Below the pieces are notes generated by a model. It saw nothing but the letters and a program-made list of their open reading frames with translations, had not been told where the DNA came from and made no database searches. From Cycas panzhihuaensis (lineage: Eukaryota > Cycadophyta), in NCBI GenBank assembly GCA_023213395.1, contig CM041465.1:205103741-205167740 (forward strand): DNA of 64,000 bases, read 5' to 3'. This document shows, in pieces, positions 31,936 to 45,845 of this stretch; the stretch's first letter is position 1; each line of letters begins with the position of its first letter. The position numbers and the translations under genes are program-made.

Positions 31936-34353
31936 TAATATATAATTACATCAAATAAAATATCACAGCAACAGTACAAATATGGTCTTCAAATATTTGT
32001 TAGAACAAGTTGTTACAAATAAACATAAAGTGTTGCTGATATCCATATGAAGTAAATTCCATCTTCCAAACCACATAGGTAACTAGCTATTATGACCTTC
32101 AGATAGTTAGGATGTTCATTCATATATGTAGTGTAGTCAATGCCAAGTCATCTTCACACTAAGAACATTCCATCCTATATGGTCAAATAAGCGAGTTGAT
32201 GATAACGTAAGAGTAGCATGAAGAAAGGAGTCCTACCTCTTGCTAATATGGGATAATGTAGGCAATTCTTTAGTATTTATGGCTAGAAATAAAGGGTAAT
32301 ATGGCCTCAAATTTCTATTATGAGCTTACATACTTATTTCCATAGGCTTATATTGACCTTAATATGCTATGAAATATTTAATAATATAATAAGATATGAT
32401 ATAAACATAAGGATGTGACTTAATACAATAATCAATAACTCTTTTTATATGATAATTTTAATATAAAATAGGTTCTCTAGAGCTTAAACTGAGTTTATGA
32501 TATGAATTTTTATATTTACCCCATAGTTTGGGCTATTTTATATCAATACAATGTTTAACAAATGAATTAGAGCCTTTAAAAATGATGAAATGTGCTTGAA
32601 AATGATGAAAAAAATTCATAAAAGTATAAGTTTAGAAAAAAAACTTTTCACTTTGAGCTAAATTTTCTCCTTTAAATCAACTCCAAATATCTTTAAGTGA
32701 CTTACCAAAATGAAGAGCTCTAAGTTACATATCTAATGTAACTTTTAGATATGAAATTTAAATTTGTATGCTTAAGCTATTACTAAAATAATAAAGGTGA
32801 CTCCTTATAGTGTTAAAATCAAGGGTTTAACACCATTTTCTAATAAGATGATGGTCGTATGGCACCTCCATATGAATGAGATCTGACCAACTGGAGGGAT
32901 AATAGATTTTAAGATTTATCAAATATGATTAAATCAAGTTTTGCATTTATAAATTTTAAAAAATCCTTTGTATAAAATTCGATGTCTGCCCATATTGAAA
33001 AAATATCCTTAAAAAAAATTAAACATTGCAATAAAACCTAAATATTAGGGTTTGTCAGTTTTTTGCAGGGGTTGCTTGAGCTGATGATGGAAGTGAACTT
33101 TTTATATATGTTGTAGGGTAGGGCTTTATGTAATTTTAACATATAGGTCGATGGTCGATTTTTTAAACAAAGTGGCACACAATTGATGGCGGCAAATCTC
33201 ATAGACTTCTACTCCATGGCATTCACTCTTATAAATTCATACACTGATCTTACTTTCTATATTAATATAATCTGATCTGTTAATATATTATAGAGCTTTA
33301 TTTGGTCATGCTTAATCTTTAACACTACTTAATGCTTGGTGATTCTTTGATGTACATTCATTTTATCCTTAAGGTACCTGAAGTTCACAATCTAAATGTT
33401 GCCTCTAAAGTTCAAGTTCTTGTAGTTCTAATTCATCAGAGAGGTTGGAATAGACTAGTCCCCTCTTGTTAGTGATGAAGAGCCTACTAAAGATAGTAGT
33501 AAGGAAAGGACAAGTAGGTCTCTCTCTAAGTTGGTACATAAAGTAAATGACATTACCAAGTTTATGGGGCTTGGATAGGGATTATGATAAATCCTTCATC
33601 AAAGTTTATAGTTGGTATATAGGCAACTTGGATTAGTGGTGTAGCCATAGATGATGATAACTAGGTTACCAAAAATGAATAACCACCTTCTATATGCATA
33701 ATTTACGTAAGAAAAAAAAAAAATTACACACACACATACACACACACAAAAATAATACACACATAGAGGCTTTATCTCCTTAATGTATTTTATAAAGGTA
33801 TAATCCATATCTACAAATAATGATGTATTGACCTATTTAACCACCTCCCAAAAAATAGACCCAATCAAATATATCAAGTTAGACCACAATTAATAAATAA
33901 CATAACTAGGGTTTGAAATGATGCAAACACTAATCAAATCCCACTCTCTTTTTTTAAAATGACTTTTAGTTTTAATCTAGGTTTATGTTACTTAAAAACC
34001 TATTAATAAGTAACATTAATTCTCCCTTAAAAAAAGGCTCTATTTCTTTTTCACAACATACTTAGTAAACTAATATAACATAACAAAATACTCATCAAAC
34101 TAACAAACTAGAGTATATCATTTTTTTAAAAACATAGCCCATATTTAAGCTATAGGGATGGCTAGTCTCATAATTCTTTTTCACTTCAGTGGGCTTTCAT
34201 TTATTTTAACAACTAATCTCTTTTCTTGGATAAGAGACGTGTTGCTTTTGTAGGGTGATTAGGCTTGCATGAGCAACTAATTTGATTATTTTTCCTCCAT
34301 AAATAACAACTTAAAAAAATACTTTTAACATGGTACTTTTGCCTTTAAATTTA
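31936..34353. other. Element F internal region, no gene recognised
   Basis: Six frames give no retroelement motif. There is an AC-rich simple repeat near 33725-33747 and a run of A before it. A fairly open + strand translation near 33370-33560 has no family resemblance that I can name. Continues at 52339 beyond Ty3-2. Confidence 0.55.
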
Positions 34354-34358
34354 CCATT

Positions 34359-36803
34359 TGTTTCACCAAAACTTAGCCTTTTAATTCGTATTTGGTTTGT
34401 ATTGGTAAGTTTTGATATGTTTATTATATAGTTTTATAGAAGATGAATGATGGTTTGTTTAATCATAGAGTAGGCCATGTTTTAATGAAGGAATGCATGA
34501 ATCTTAGTTAATGAACTATGATGAATGATGATGTGGTTTGTATTTTTATTATCACCCATTGATAACTTAAACTATGGCACTAAAGTTTTTCTTCATGATC
34601 AATTTGACCTCATGCCTCCTTTAAAACTTGTTATTTTTGCGTCTTATCCTTGATTTCACCTAATTTTGTCATTTTTCAACTATTTTTATGCTTATGTTTA
34701 GTATTTTCACCTTGTTTTGGGCCTATTTATTCATTTATAAAATTATTTATACGTTAGTTTGTATTTAAATATCAAATTTTGACATTTTTAAAATAAATTT
34801 TCATCTCCACATTTGTCACGTCTTTTCAATGGAGTCACATTTTTGTAAGTCCAAAAATGTGACCAGTCACATTTTAAACTATCATGCATGTAAAACTTAG
34901 CTAGCACGCTAGAATTTTACATGCCACCACCCATATTTAGTGGGATCTTATCTCTTTGATGTCCATAAGTGATTAGGAGGGTTTTGTAACTTGAAATTAT
35001 GAGCTAGTAGGGTGATTTATTCAGGTTTTTGTGTGGATTTTTAAAGTTTTTTCAGAGATTTTTGAAAACTGCTACTGTGTGATTAAAAAGTAGAATTTAA
35101 AAAGACTTATGGGTGAAACCATGGAAGATTTTTAATGCTATGACTTTTTGTATTACTAATATTTGAATGTTTATGGTCTAAGTTTCATTTTTTTGGACTT
35201 TTATCAAAGTTTTAAGCTTCAAACTTCTTCTAATTGGGTAAGGTCTTTTCTATTGAGTTTCTAGTTTATTTCATAGGGTTTTAAAGGTGTTTTTTTGCTC
35301 AGAAATTACTCTTTTCTTTAGCTAATTATTACATTAGTCTTCTATTTATTTAGGCTCTAAAATATATGCTAAAAGGTTAGCCCTTTATGGGGTTTCTTAA
35401 GGGTTAGACTAGGGTGGGGCATGGTCATCTCCCCACTGCTCATCTAGCTATCCCTTCCTACTCTTCTATAGCAGCTTGTATTTTAGGTAATTTGCTACTT
35501 CCTTTGGCATTATTTGGCTATAGTTTAGCCTTTATATTTTGATGTTATCTCTTGGTTTGTTTTAAAGGAAAAAATTTTAAAAAGATTGATCATCTGAAAG
35601 GAAAAACTATCATTTTGAGGCATTCATTTGCAATAGGAAAGAAGTTTCAATCTCATAGACTTATGGTTTAAATTTTTACTTTCAAGTTTGTTTCTTTATC
35701 TTTCAAAAGAAAAGTCAAAAATGTTGGAAAGAAAAAGTATCTCTAATTTTTTAGTTTGATAAGGGTTCAAGGATCTTTTTAGAGCCCCTCTTACTCTAAT
35801 CATAATAGAACCTTCAAAGCTAGTTATTTGTATAAAAGTTATAATTTAGATTTATTATTTTCTTGTGATCTTATAGGTCTAAAAATATCATTAAAAAATA
35901 GTAGTAATATCTTTTTAAAATCTCTTTCTTTTTTGCATTATATATTATCTCTTCAAAGAATTAGTTGTATGCATGAAAGATGAAGTCTATTAACTAGTTT
36001 TGTATGTTATTGATTTCTTTAGAAAACTTGCATAAATGATTATATAGTAGGTTTCATCCTTTAATAACATCACTTATTTTACCATGAAGTGTGCATATTG
36101 CATGTAGGAAGACCATTTTGTATTTTCATGTGCATCTTTTATTTTGGAAACAAAAAAAAAATATAAGAATACCTTACATGCATCTTCTTCTAGTCTTTTA
36201 CTTTTGATTGTTGATAAAAAAAAAGAAATTAATTAGGCTTTTTAGTTTTGTTGATCACCTAGACTTATTTCATTTTCTTTATTATTTTATTTTATTGATA
36301 TAACATCAAGACCTAAAAAAGGAAACAAAAAGAGAAAAGAAGAACAAAACCAAAAGAAAGATAAAGTGATCATAAATAACACAAGAATAACATAAAAACA
36401 CATAAAAAAAAAAGTGAGCACAAATAAGGACAAGGAACAAAATAAAACAAACAACTTTTCCATTTGCTTAACCTTTCCCACATCTAAGTAGAACCCAAAA
36501 GGTTAAAAAGATTACATTAAAGGGGTCCTTAAGAAGGACATTGAAACTATTGTTAGTGTAGCTTTGAATCTAGAACTCCTTCACCAAGTCGCATAGGTTG
36601 GTAAATTCTACCACTCAATTTTACATCTACGCCTTTCATCACTTTCATTCACACTTTATTAAATGACACCACTAGGAAAAGACTCCTTCTTAGGAGTTAG
36701 AAAAAGATGGTCCCTTAGGTCTTATTGAACTTCGTGTCTCCTAATTTTAATTGAAACAAGAACCGAGAGATATTTAGTCCAGGTCCTCCTAAGAATGCAA
36801 TCA
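34359..36803 (+). repeat. Ty3-2 5' LTR
   Basis: 2445 bp, begins TGTTTCACCAAAACTTAGCC and ends AAGAATGCAATCA. It aligns throughout with 49914-52333 with many substitutions and small indels, indicating an old insertion. No coding region. Confidence 0.93.
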
Positions 36804-36809
36804 TCTTTT

Positions 36810-36828
36810 TGATGACTATACTGGGGAG
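36810..36828 (+). other. Ty3-2 primer-binding site, degenerate
   Basis: TGATGACTATACTGGGGAG six bases after the LTR. It matches 15 of 19 bases of TGGCGACTCTGCTGGGGAG, which I recall as the Tat/Ogre-type primer site (reported as tRNA-Arg). The four mismatches are C to T, G to A or C to A. The tRNA assignment is from memory. Confidence 0.6.
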
Positions 36829-36869
36829 TTATCGTTTATTTTCTTTTAAACTAATAGAAATAATGATAC

Positions 36870-38990
36870 CTACCCCTAAGTGCTTATTGAGACTCTAATG
36901 CCTTATGCCTAATTCTCAAGTGCATCTATCATACTTTGGTCATGATGTTTCATCATCTTATGTTGAATCTTTGAAACTTTAAGCACAAGATACGCACGTT
37001 TATCCTCCTAAAGATTCAACTCAATTATATAACATACTAGTGGAATAAGGATATCTAGAACCTTCTCAATATCTTCATGATCCTTCTTTTGTGGATCCTT
37101 CCTTCGCACAAGAAGAACCACTATAGACAAAGTACATTCATCTTTCTTTGAGCTAGTTCCTATTATGATTCTTACTCTACTACACATATCCAATTACCAA
37201 GATCTATTTTACCCTAAGACTCATACATCCCTACAACAATAGTTTCATATTGATCCTTTAGGTAAGGATTATGAGTTAATAAAAGTTGAGCTCCCACATC
37301 ATGTTGTACATCCTTCTCACTCACCTTTACCTAGACCTTCTTCATGATCCCATTCCCCTCATTTAGAGGAAATTGATGATCACAAGTCAACTCATTCGTA
37401 ACCTCATCATTCTCCTCCTAGGAAACAGGTTGAGTCTACTCTCCTCATCCCATTCTTACTACCCATGGAGATACCACTATCATTACTACTAATGGTAACC
37501 CTAGTACCTCTTATGCATATATTTTAAGCCAAGTGGTTATGGCTTCACCTAGTTTATGACTTATACATTCTTACATGACTAGAGTTTCCCCTTCTCATGC
37601 CATTCCTTTTACCACTTAAGTACCCCCTTATACTTCATATATAATTTTATTCCATGGTATTAGATACTTCCCATCATCTCCTAAGGCATCTAATATAGTT
37701 CCCCCTTCATAACATATTTCTTACACTCACTCCATTCATCCTCATGTTTAGCAAGTTAATCGTAATCCTTGAGAGTTTTCCATCCTACCTCTTCTTTACA
37801 TATTACCGGACCTACTCCATAACCTAATCCTTTTACCACTTTCAATCCCATCTTCACGTAATATTCCATACCCCAAACCAACTTTGTCGTTAACCCTACA
37901 TCATGGTTTAACCCCCCTTCTACTCTTCCATCTCCCAATGGTTTACAACCATAACCATAATAATAATTGCAATAACTTATATATTCATCCATTCCACATC
38001 CATCCTCTTTACCTCAACATTCTACTATGTTGAGGCCAAGGAGGCCTTTTCTTGATTATATGAAGTCCCCATTCCTGTGTGATATCCTTTTATCACTTAT
38101 GCCTCCTTTCCTTCCTGAGTTGCCTAAATTTTTTGGTGACTCTTCTTAGGATCCTACTTATCATATACATGTGTTTACACTCACTTGTATGGATTTTATG
38201 CCATATGACTATGTCATGATATGCTTGTTCCCTAAATCACTTCAAGGCGATGCCTTGAAGTAGTTTTATTACCTCCCCTTAACTTCTATTCTCTCATTCC
38301 AACAATTAATTGACTTCTTTATCAACTATTTTGATGTAGTGAGACCATTCAAATCGTGTATTAAATTCTTATTAGCCATTAAGTAAATCATGATGAGACC
38401 TCGAGGGACTTTGTTAATAGATTTTAAGACTATGTACATGCTTATCATTACACCTTAATCTTAGCTTATTATTTGATCTATTTACCAATGCGTTGAGGCC
38501 CCCCATGCATTTAGAAGTTTTGAAACTTGGTCCTCAAACATATGAGAAATTAGTTGATCATTGCTTAGCCTTAAAGATGTTCAAAATTTAGGAAAGTATT
38601 AAGAAGGTTGGGAAACCTATGCCTTCTAAAAAACCAGTTCAAACTACAAAGGCTACCCATCCTGAGCCCACTTATGATCACTTAACTTCTTGAATTAGAT
38701 CATTAGAGCATGTGATTAATACTAAGTTCTATATTGATGGTCCTTCTTAGGCTTAACACTCATAAGAGACTAAGGTTATTCACCTTACTAAGGGGAAGAA
38801 GAAACAAGCTCCTCCCTACCTCCTCCTCCCTTTAGAAAGATGAAATGGTTCTTATACCATCAAACAGATTTACATGATAGAAGTGAGTGCCAGATTGTTC
38901 AAAATGTAACTTATAACACAAACATTCAAATAATCTGCTCTTCTAAGTCACCTCAAGACTAAATGATCCATAAGGATCCATTACCTCAAC
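36870..38990 (+). pseudogene. Ty3-2 gag, broken
   Basis: A long Pro/His/Ser-rich N-terminal region (36900-38080) is followed by a capsid-like segment: MPPFLPELPKFFGDSS.DP, HVFTLTCMDFMPYDYVMICLFPKSLQGDALK and LTSILSFQQLIDFFINYFD (about 38098-38340), as in retrotransposon gag. A possible degenerate knuckle (KWFLYHQTDLHDRSECQ) is near 38850. Stops occur throughout, many as TAG. The start codon cannot be fixed. Confidence 0.78.
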
Positions 38991-39058
38991 ATAATAAGAA
39001 AATAAATAAAAATGATAAAGGTAAGGAGAAGTAGATATAGGATGATGAAGGTGAACCT

Positions 39059-39961
39059 TTGAGTTCTAATTCATTAAAGAAGATAACCACTCCCACAAAT
39101 TCCTTAATGAAAAGAACCAACAATCAATCTTACCTACCTCCTAAAGGTGGGGATACTAAGAGAACTATAAATATGGTGGAGACCATAAAGAGTGCAGGTC
39201 CATCTAAATTATTTGATGATTTGATGGTAAGGAATCTTAACTCTTTACCTTTAGTACCCCCTCTTCCTATTAGGTTTAGGTCCATTCCCTCCAATATAAA
39301 AGATGGATCTTTCTCTTTGATAGAAGAATTAAAGACCATTTCGATAAGTATATTAACCATTAATTTACTAAAATATTACCCTGAGCAATGCCAACTTTTA
39401 TTTAATGCATTGAGAGTTCCTGTAATAGTTTCTTCACCTGCTTTTACTCTTACTTTTGATTTGGCTACCTTGTCTAGTCATTCTGCATATGTATCAAATG
39501 ATGTACCTCTGTTCTACATTGAAATTATTAAGGATAATGTCAATATTAAGCAAGTTATTATTGACAAGGGATCATCTATTAATGTAATCCCTCTTTGTCT
39601 TATTGAGGATTTGGAGATTTTTGTTTTCAATCCATATGAGTGGATTTGCCAAGGATATGATAAGAATCAGAAAATACCCTTGGGTTAAGTCACTCTTCCT
39701 CTTATGTTGGAAGAAAAGATAGTTCTTACTGACCTTACCATCATTGACTTAGATTTAGAGCATAACATTCTTTTGGGTAGACCATGGATTACCCAAATGT
39801 CAATGGTTTATTCTTCCCTCTTTGGTGAACTTAGGTTCATCCATAAGGGACAACTTAAAATTGTTAAATGGAAGTCGAAATCCATTAAGCAATTAGTTCC
39901 TCTCATTGAGACTTTATCAAAACTTGGTGAATCTTTTGACTTTGTGAAGTACTTCTTTTAG
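39059..39961 (+). pseudogene. Ty3-2 protease region, broken by one stop
   Basis: Two open segments in the same frame (39059-39688 and 39704-39961) are separated by a TAA and a few codons. The retropepsin site is QVIIDKGSSINVIP (about 39550), D-x-G-S with Lys at the variable position. The C-terminal part has DLDLEHNILLGRPWI (about 39750), the usual flap-distal ILLGRPW motif of plant gypsy proteases. It would cleave the polyprotein. This is the best-preserved coding part of the element. Confidence 0.85.
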
Positions 39962-40980
39962 TCAGTTGGCTTAGGTCAATACTTTGCTATTAAAGCCCCT
40001 TCTAGTTACCCAGAATTAAAGGATGTGGATTTAGTTGAGATTGTTCCTTTATCAGCAGGTGCCCCATCTATTTCCATGCCTTTAAATTTAACTAATTAGT
40101 GTTCAGCTTCATCCTCTTCTACTGTTCCTAATGAAGAACTAGCCTCTTGTTTTATTATATCTCATGGAGGACTACCCCTGACTAAGCCTATTCATATAAG
40201 TACCTTCCCTCCCATTTAGGTTCATTTCTCATAGGTTTTATGCTTGCCTTTAGGGGAAAATACAATGTTTCCTTCCACTACTAGTTCTTCATTGACTACT
40301 TCTTCAACTTTAGTTATACATGATTCACGTGTTGATGCTCCTCCATCCTTCTCTTACTCTCCTTTCTTTAAAACATGGTTAATTAGACATGAAAGGAAGA
40401 TATTATTGCATCAGCACCTAAACTTGAAATCAAGGAGTGAAGATATTAATTTACTTGATACAGGCTAAAATGGTCATGGTACCTCCACTAGAGTGCAAGA
40501 CGTTAATTCCATCTCCTCTATTTCTTTTCCTTTATATTCTCATATGGAACCTTCTCTATATTCACTCATCTTGATATCTTAGTTTGACCATGATTGTGAT
40601 GTAGACCATCAAGAGTTTAATCAAGGTTTTTCTTCAATTTGGGAGTTCCTTGATAGGCCCATTTTCTTTTCTCAAGTTTCTTCAGTTATGGAGTTTATTC
40701 CCACTTATCCAAACTCTTTGGTTGGTCCTCTTTCACCTCTTACAACTCTCTCTCTGTGTCTACCTCTTAATGCAAACACCTTTGCCTCGTACCCCTTCTA
40801 TCTTGACCATTTCAAAAATGATGATGTGATCATAGAGTATCTAGTGGGTTCATCTCCTAGTTTCCCCAATGGACATCATAAATTAGGTTTTTCAAAAGTT
40901 ATAGTTAACCATTCTTGACCCTAGGAGCCTATTTCCTTAATAGAACCTTCCCCTCCTCATTTTAATGAAGGAAATATGAT
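39962..40980 (+). other. Ty3-2 protease-RT spacer
   Basis: Readable Ser/Pro/Thr-rich + strand translation in one main frame (40244-40468 and 40688-40918 open) without a recognised domain. Tat elements commonly have such a variable linker here. Confidence 0.6.
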
Positions 40981-42480
40981 GCTCATGGAATACACTATTA
41001 ATGTAGATTTAGAGATAGAAGATGCCCATAGAATTATCAAGTTGGGATCTAGTTGTACTCCCCAAGAGATCATTCAGTTGAAGGATCTCTTCCATGAGTT
41101 GCACTTAGTTTTTCTGTGGGACTATAAAGATATGTAAGGCCTTGACTCTTAAATTATTGAACACAACATTACAATGGTTCCTGACATTAAACCTAAATGG
41201 CAAAAATAATGCCCTATCCACCCACACCTCTCCCTTACCATTAAAAAGGAAGTGAAGAATTTGTTAGGAGATGGATTCATTGAGAGTGTTAATTACTCTC
41301 AATATATTTCTAACATACTTCCTATAGTAAAGAAGAATGAGCTAATTCAAATTTGAATCAAAATTTATGATATTAATGATACATGTCCCAAGGATAATTT
41401 TCCTCTTGCCTTTCTTAACCAGATTTGGGACTAAACTATTGGTTTCAAGGTAATATCCCTTATGGATGGTTTTTTAGGATATAATCAGATTTCTATTACA
41501 CCTCGTGACTACCGCAAAACTACTTTCACCAGTCGTTGGTGCATCTTTATTTATAAAATCATGCCATTTGGATTAAAGAATACTAGTGTGATATATCAAA
41601 AAGCTATGGTCCATATTTTCCATGATTTGATTAGCAATATTATTACTATATATTTAGATGATATACTTGCCCTTTCATGTAAAAGATCTGATCATTTGTA
41701 TGATCTAAGAATAATTTTTGAAAGGTGTAAGAGATATTATTTATGCCTCAATCCTTCCAAGTGTGTTTTTGTCATTATGTTAAGAAATATGTTCAAAAAC
41801 ATCATTTCTTAAGATGGGATTAGAATCGATCGTAACAAAACCAAGGTAATTATCTAAATGCCCCCTCTTAAGAGCTAAAAGTAGATTAAATCTTTTCTAG
41901 GTAGGCTTGGTTTCTTAAGGTATTTCTTTACTAATTTTACCTTAGATGCTAGGCTTATCACCAATCTTTTAAAGAAAGACATCGAGTTATAATGGACTCC
42001 TCAAGTTTAAGAGTCCTTCAATAAACTAAAGTAAGTCTTTGTTTCAGTCCCAGTTCTTGCTCCACGAAGGTTTGACAAGCCATTAATTTTATATACTTCA
42101 TCTACAGAGGAATCATTAGCAGGGATGCTAGCATAAGAGGATTTTTTTGATAAAGAAAAGGCTATTTATTTCATCAGTATTACCCTCGTAGCAGCTAAGC
42201 TTTACTATCCTTTTCTTGAAAAAGAGTGCCTTACTTTAATTTTTTCTACTAAAAAGTTATACCACTACCATATTAAAAATAGGACTCATGTTATTATTTA
42301 ATCTGATCCTATAAGGTACCTGCTTACTAAATCTAACCTCACTGTTCAATTGGGTAAGTGGTCCTTATTACTTCAATAATTTGACTTACAAGTGGTTAAT
42401 AGGAAATAAAAAAAGGGCATGATCATTCTGGAGATCATGGTTGATACTCCTCTTTCTAATCTCATTAGTTAACTTATTGA
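40981..42480 (+). pseudogene. Ty3-2 reverse transcriptase and RNase H, broken
   Basis: The region begins with HLSLTIKKEVKNLLGDGFIE and LPIVKKN (about 41225-41340). Then comes an open stretch 41462-41812 with MDGFLGYNQISITP, KTTFTSRWCIFIYKIMPFGLKN and catalytic YLDDILAL (about 41648-41670). RNase H follows (LILYTSSTEESLAGMLA, EKAIYFIS, KECLTLIF; 42080-42245). It would synthesise cDNA. At least ten stops. Confidence 0.88.
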
Positions 42481-42599
42481 TGATTCCCTTCTTGATGAAA
42501 ATATCCTCCATATCTAGGGCATCCCTTCTGATGATCCATGGTATAAGGAGATTGGATTATGTCTATATGATCAATCTTTCCCTTCTCTTACTACTTTGA

Positions 42600-43780
42600 A
42601 GAAGAGAAGATGAATTTGAGCCATTGTTAGGCAATACCTTTTGCTGGATGACATATTATATAAACGTTCTTTTGATGGAATTCTATTAAGGTGCCTCTCT
42701 CTTGATGAATCATTAGTTGCCTTGATAGAATCACATGAAGGAATTTGTGGTAGACACTTTGGTGGTCGATCAATGGCCCAACATATTCTTCGTATGGGCT
42801 ATTATTGGCCTACCTTGTTCAAAGATGCTTACTCTTATGTTTAAAAATATTAGAAATGTCAATCCCATATAACTTTAATACATCAACCTATGCAAGAAAT
42901 GGAGTCAATCATTTCACCTTGAGCTTTCTCCCAATGGGGTCTCAATCTCATTGGTTAGATTTTTCCAACATCATCTAATGGGCATAAATTTATCCTTATT
43001 GCAATAGAATATTTTACAAAGTGGAGTGAAGCTGTCATATTGGTCCCTGCTACTAAAAAAATCATTGCCACACTCATATTCCAGCATATTATTTATAAGT
43101 TTGGGATACTAGATATTATTGTTGCTAATAATGAGACTTTATTCTATAATTCCCATATCAGTGAATCATGTAGTAAGTTCCATATCACTCATAGGTTATC
43201 TTCCACTTATCATCCTTATGAAAATGGCCAGGTGGAAGCTTTTAATAAGATCTTAGCCAAGATTATAGCTAAGATGGTTGCTACCTCTTATAGGGATTAG
43301 CACTCTCAGTTATTTTCAACATTATGGGCCTATAGGACCTCCATTATGAACACTACGTGTATGATGCTATTTTCCTTTATTTACGGTGTCAAAGCTATCC
43401 TAGTATTAGAGGTTGAGACTCCTTCCTTACGTGTCTCATTAAAGGAGTTTACTGATGAGTAATTTCAAAGGGAATCACACCTTCTAGAACTTAATAAATT
43501 AGATGAGACCCACTTATAAGATTTACAAAATAATATAACATCCAAGGCTAGAGTGCAAGCTACATATGATAAGTGACTTAAACCCAAAAAGTTTAATGTT
43601 AATGATAAGGTCTTAATGTTAGAATATTTACATGATAAGCAATGTAAATTTTGTCCTAAATAGATAGAATCCTTTCTAGTAATTGAAGATTTAACTAATA
43701 GAGCTTATTAGATTTCAATGTTGGAAGGATTAGAGTTCAAAAGGCCCATCAATTCCTAGTATCTGAGGAAATTTTATGCT
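42600..43780 (+). pseudogene. Ty3-2 integrase, broken
   Basis: The zinc-binding HH part lies in an open segment (42641-42844: HEGICGRHFGGRSMAQHIL, YYWPTLFKDAY) with a damaged CC half (KY.KCQ). The core follows with ISP.AFSQWGLNLIG, HKFILIAIEYFTKWSEAV (43000-43030), IIVANNETLF and Glu in YHPYENGQVEAFNKIL (43200-43260). The C-terminal region continues to about 43770 with FLVIEDLTNRAY. Integrates cDNA. Several stops. Confidence 0.87.
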
Positions 43781-44821
43781 TAGTAGTGTGCATTTGTATC
43801 CTCTGCAATAAGAATAAAATATGGCTCCAAAATATTTTTCTTTACTTAATGAGCTAAAACTATGGGCAAACTTCTTTTCTTTCTAATTTTTTCTTGTATT
43901 TTTCTAAGTGTTGTTATGCTTTTGCTAGAGATCCTACTCATGATCGCATAAGTCTTTTGCTCTTTCTAGATTATGCATCAATTACGAGCTTGATATCACT
44001 ATATTTAGATCTTCTCTTTTGAGTTATGTACTCAAAGGAGAGCTTGAGACCCCAACCTTATTTTATTTTAATCCTAGAAAGAGAAATATTTTAGTTAGCT
44101 TCAAGTAGTTAGTCTTTAATGAAGATTGTACTTTCATTTGCTAGTTCGTTATCTAGGGATTTCCTTTTTGGTCATATATCACCAATCATTCTTCTATTTT
44201 CATTATCCTTGGTTCTCTCTATCGGTCTTTTGAAGTGGATACTCATTTTACCACCTTCCCTTTACCTTTGGAGATATTGTGATTTTGATTTCCCCTTTTC
44301 TCGCAGTTCAATCCTTAAGGAGATTGGTCCCTTTTATTTTTAAATTCTGTTAAAAAGGATAAATCCTTACTATGTTGAGTAAAAGAGTTTCGTAGGTAGA
44401 TGATTATGATCCTTTTCTCATAAAAAGTAGAAGTCCAAGTAAACAACAAAATTCATATAAAAAAAAATAAAGTAAAAAAAAAGGGAGAGAAGTGAAAGGA
44501 AGTTTATTATTGTCATCCTCTTGTAATCTGGGGCAAGTCATGTGACATCTTCATCCCCACCTATCTAGCTATAGGTTGGGTTCATTTGGATGAGTCATTC
44601 AAGATTTTTGGATCTACCTTCTTGAGTCCACTATGGCCTTAGTTATGATTAAACCCTACTTGACACCTTGTTATTTTTTTATTATAATCATCTTACTTAC
44701 ACTTCTTCTTCTTTCTTCACCATAGTCAGAGATCTACATTTATTATTATCTCCTTATTGATTGATTCCTATACCTTCCTTTATTGATCACATGGTCTCTA
44801 AACTTTGATCCTATTGTTCCC
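43781..44821. other. No gene recognised between integrase and extra RNase H
   Basis: The + strand frame at 44119-44343 is open for 74 codons and hydrophobic, but has no resemblance I can name. The rest has many stops. Confidence 0.5.
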
Positions 44822-45225
44822 ATGGCATTGAGTATCTTTACTGATAGAGGTAGTAGGGAAAATCTAGAACCATCTGCTTTTTCTTGGGTGATTTATGACC
44901 AATCAGGAAGCTCTCTTCTTTCCATGGATCTTTCATACCTAGGGAAACCAATAATGAAGCTAAATATCTTACTATTATAGGAGCCTTATCAGATGTTTCT
45001 TACTTTTAGCTTGGACCTATCACTATATATGCTGACTCTCAGGTTGTAGTTTATCAATTAGTTAGGATGTATCAGGTTCGTTTCTCATAACTTCTTTTTT
45101 TGCATCATCAGGCTTCATCGTTGTTGTCTTTATTTGCTTTAGTTACTATTTAACATATACCTCGTTCCCTTAACCTTGAAGTTGATGCTCTTGTTTCTTC
45201 AATCCTTGATGATTATTTCAGTTGA
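44822..45225 (+). pseudogene. Ty3-2 extra RNase H (archaeal-type, aRNH), one frameshift
   Basis: LSIFTDRGSRENLEPSAF and VIYDQSGSSLLSM give the first catalytic Asp. After a one-base shift near 44955, NNEAKYLTIIGALSD gives the Glu, ITIYADSQVVVYQLV the second Asp, and HIPRSLNLEVDALVS the last. All four positions of the fold are thus visible. Tat-lineage elements are known to carry a second RNase H of archaeal type besides the gypsy one. Here it is about 1 kb downstream of integrase. A partial - strand paralogue is at 27642-27869. Confidence 0.8.
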
Positions 45226-45845
45226 ATTTCTTCTTTTCATTGGGGGCACCCTACTCTAGCATAAGTATAAACTACCACTTTGTGATGAGTATAAATGATT
45301 GGTTTAGGGAGATTATTGATTAGAGTAATTTGAAGGTTAAGATGATAGGTAGGAGATTGAAATGAAGTATTTGAAAGGGATAGACCATGTAGGAATCTTA
45401 GGTTATGGAGGATCTTAACAGGGGGTAAGTACCTAAAAGCTTCTTACTTATAGAAGGAGCCAAAGAAGAATCCAATATATTTAGATAGTTAGTTGTTTAT
45501 TAAGTGAGATTAGTTCCATTTGGTAAATAACTCATTTTCTTTATAATACATTATATAAATATGGTATATATCCTATATTTATATAATCTATCAGGAGTAT
45601 GATGTGAGTGATATGAGCTTCCTTTTGGAGATTCATGTCACTCCATCTTTTTCTTTTATAAACTTATAACCATTAGTTTTAGATGGTTTTAAGTTTATAA
45701 AAATAGAGTAAGTAAACTTTTCATTTGCTCCCTTTTGATCTTTTGTTTATCTTTTAGTTTTCATTCTTTCTCATGATCTTTTCTTTCCTAAACCATTTCA
45801 CTTCACAATGAGTATAAACTATCATGTATATAGTATGACAAAAAA

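Noticed and set aside
33599-33808. Small Cys/Val-rich membrane protein on the - strand
   Set aside because: The CVCVCVCV stretch is translation of an AC microsatellite.
36287-36481. Hydrophobic - strand ORF in the Ty3-2 LTR
   Set aside because: Arises from an A/G-rich low-complexity stretch; the other LTR copy does not keep the frame open.
39130-39360. - strand ORF of 76 codons in Ty3-2
   Set aside because: Antisense shadow of the protease-region frame, no family resemblance.
44119-44343. Envelope-like membrane protein after Ty3-2 integrase
   Set aside because: The 74-codon hydrophobic frame lacks a signal peptide plus transmembrane layout and has no neighbouring continuation; T-rich DNA gives hydrophobic translations by chance.
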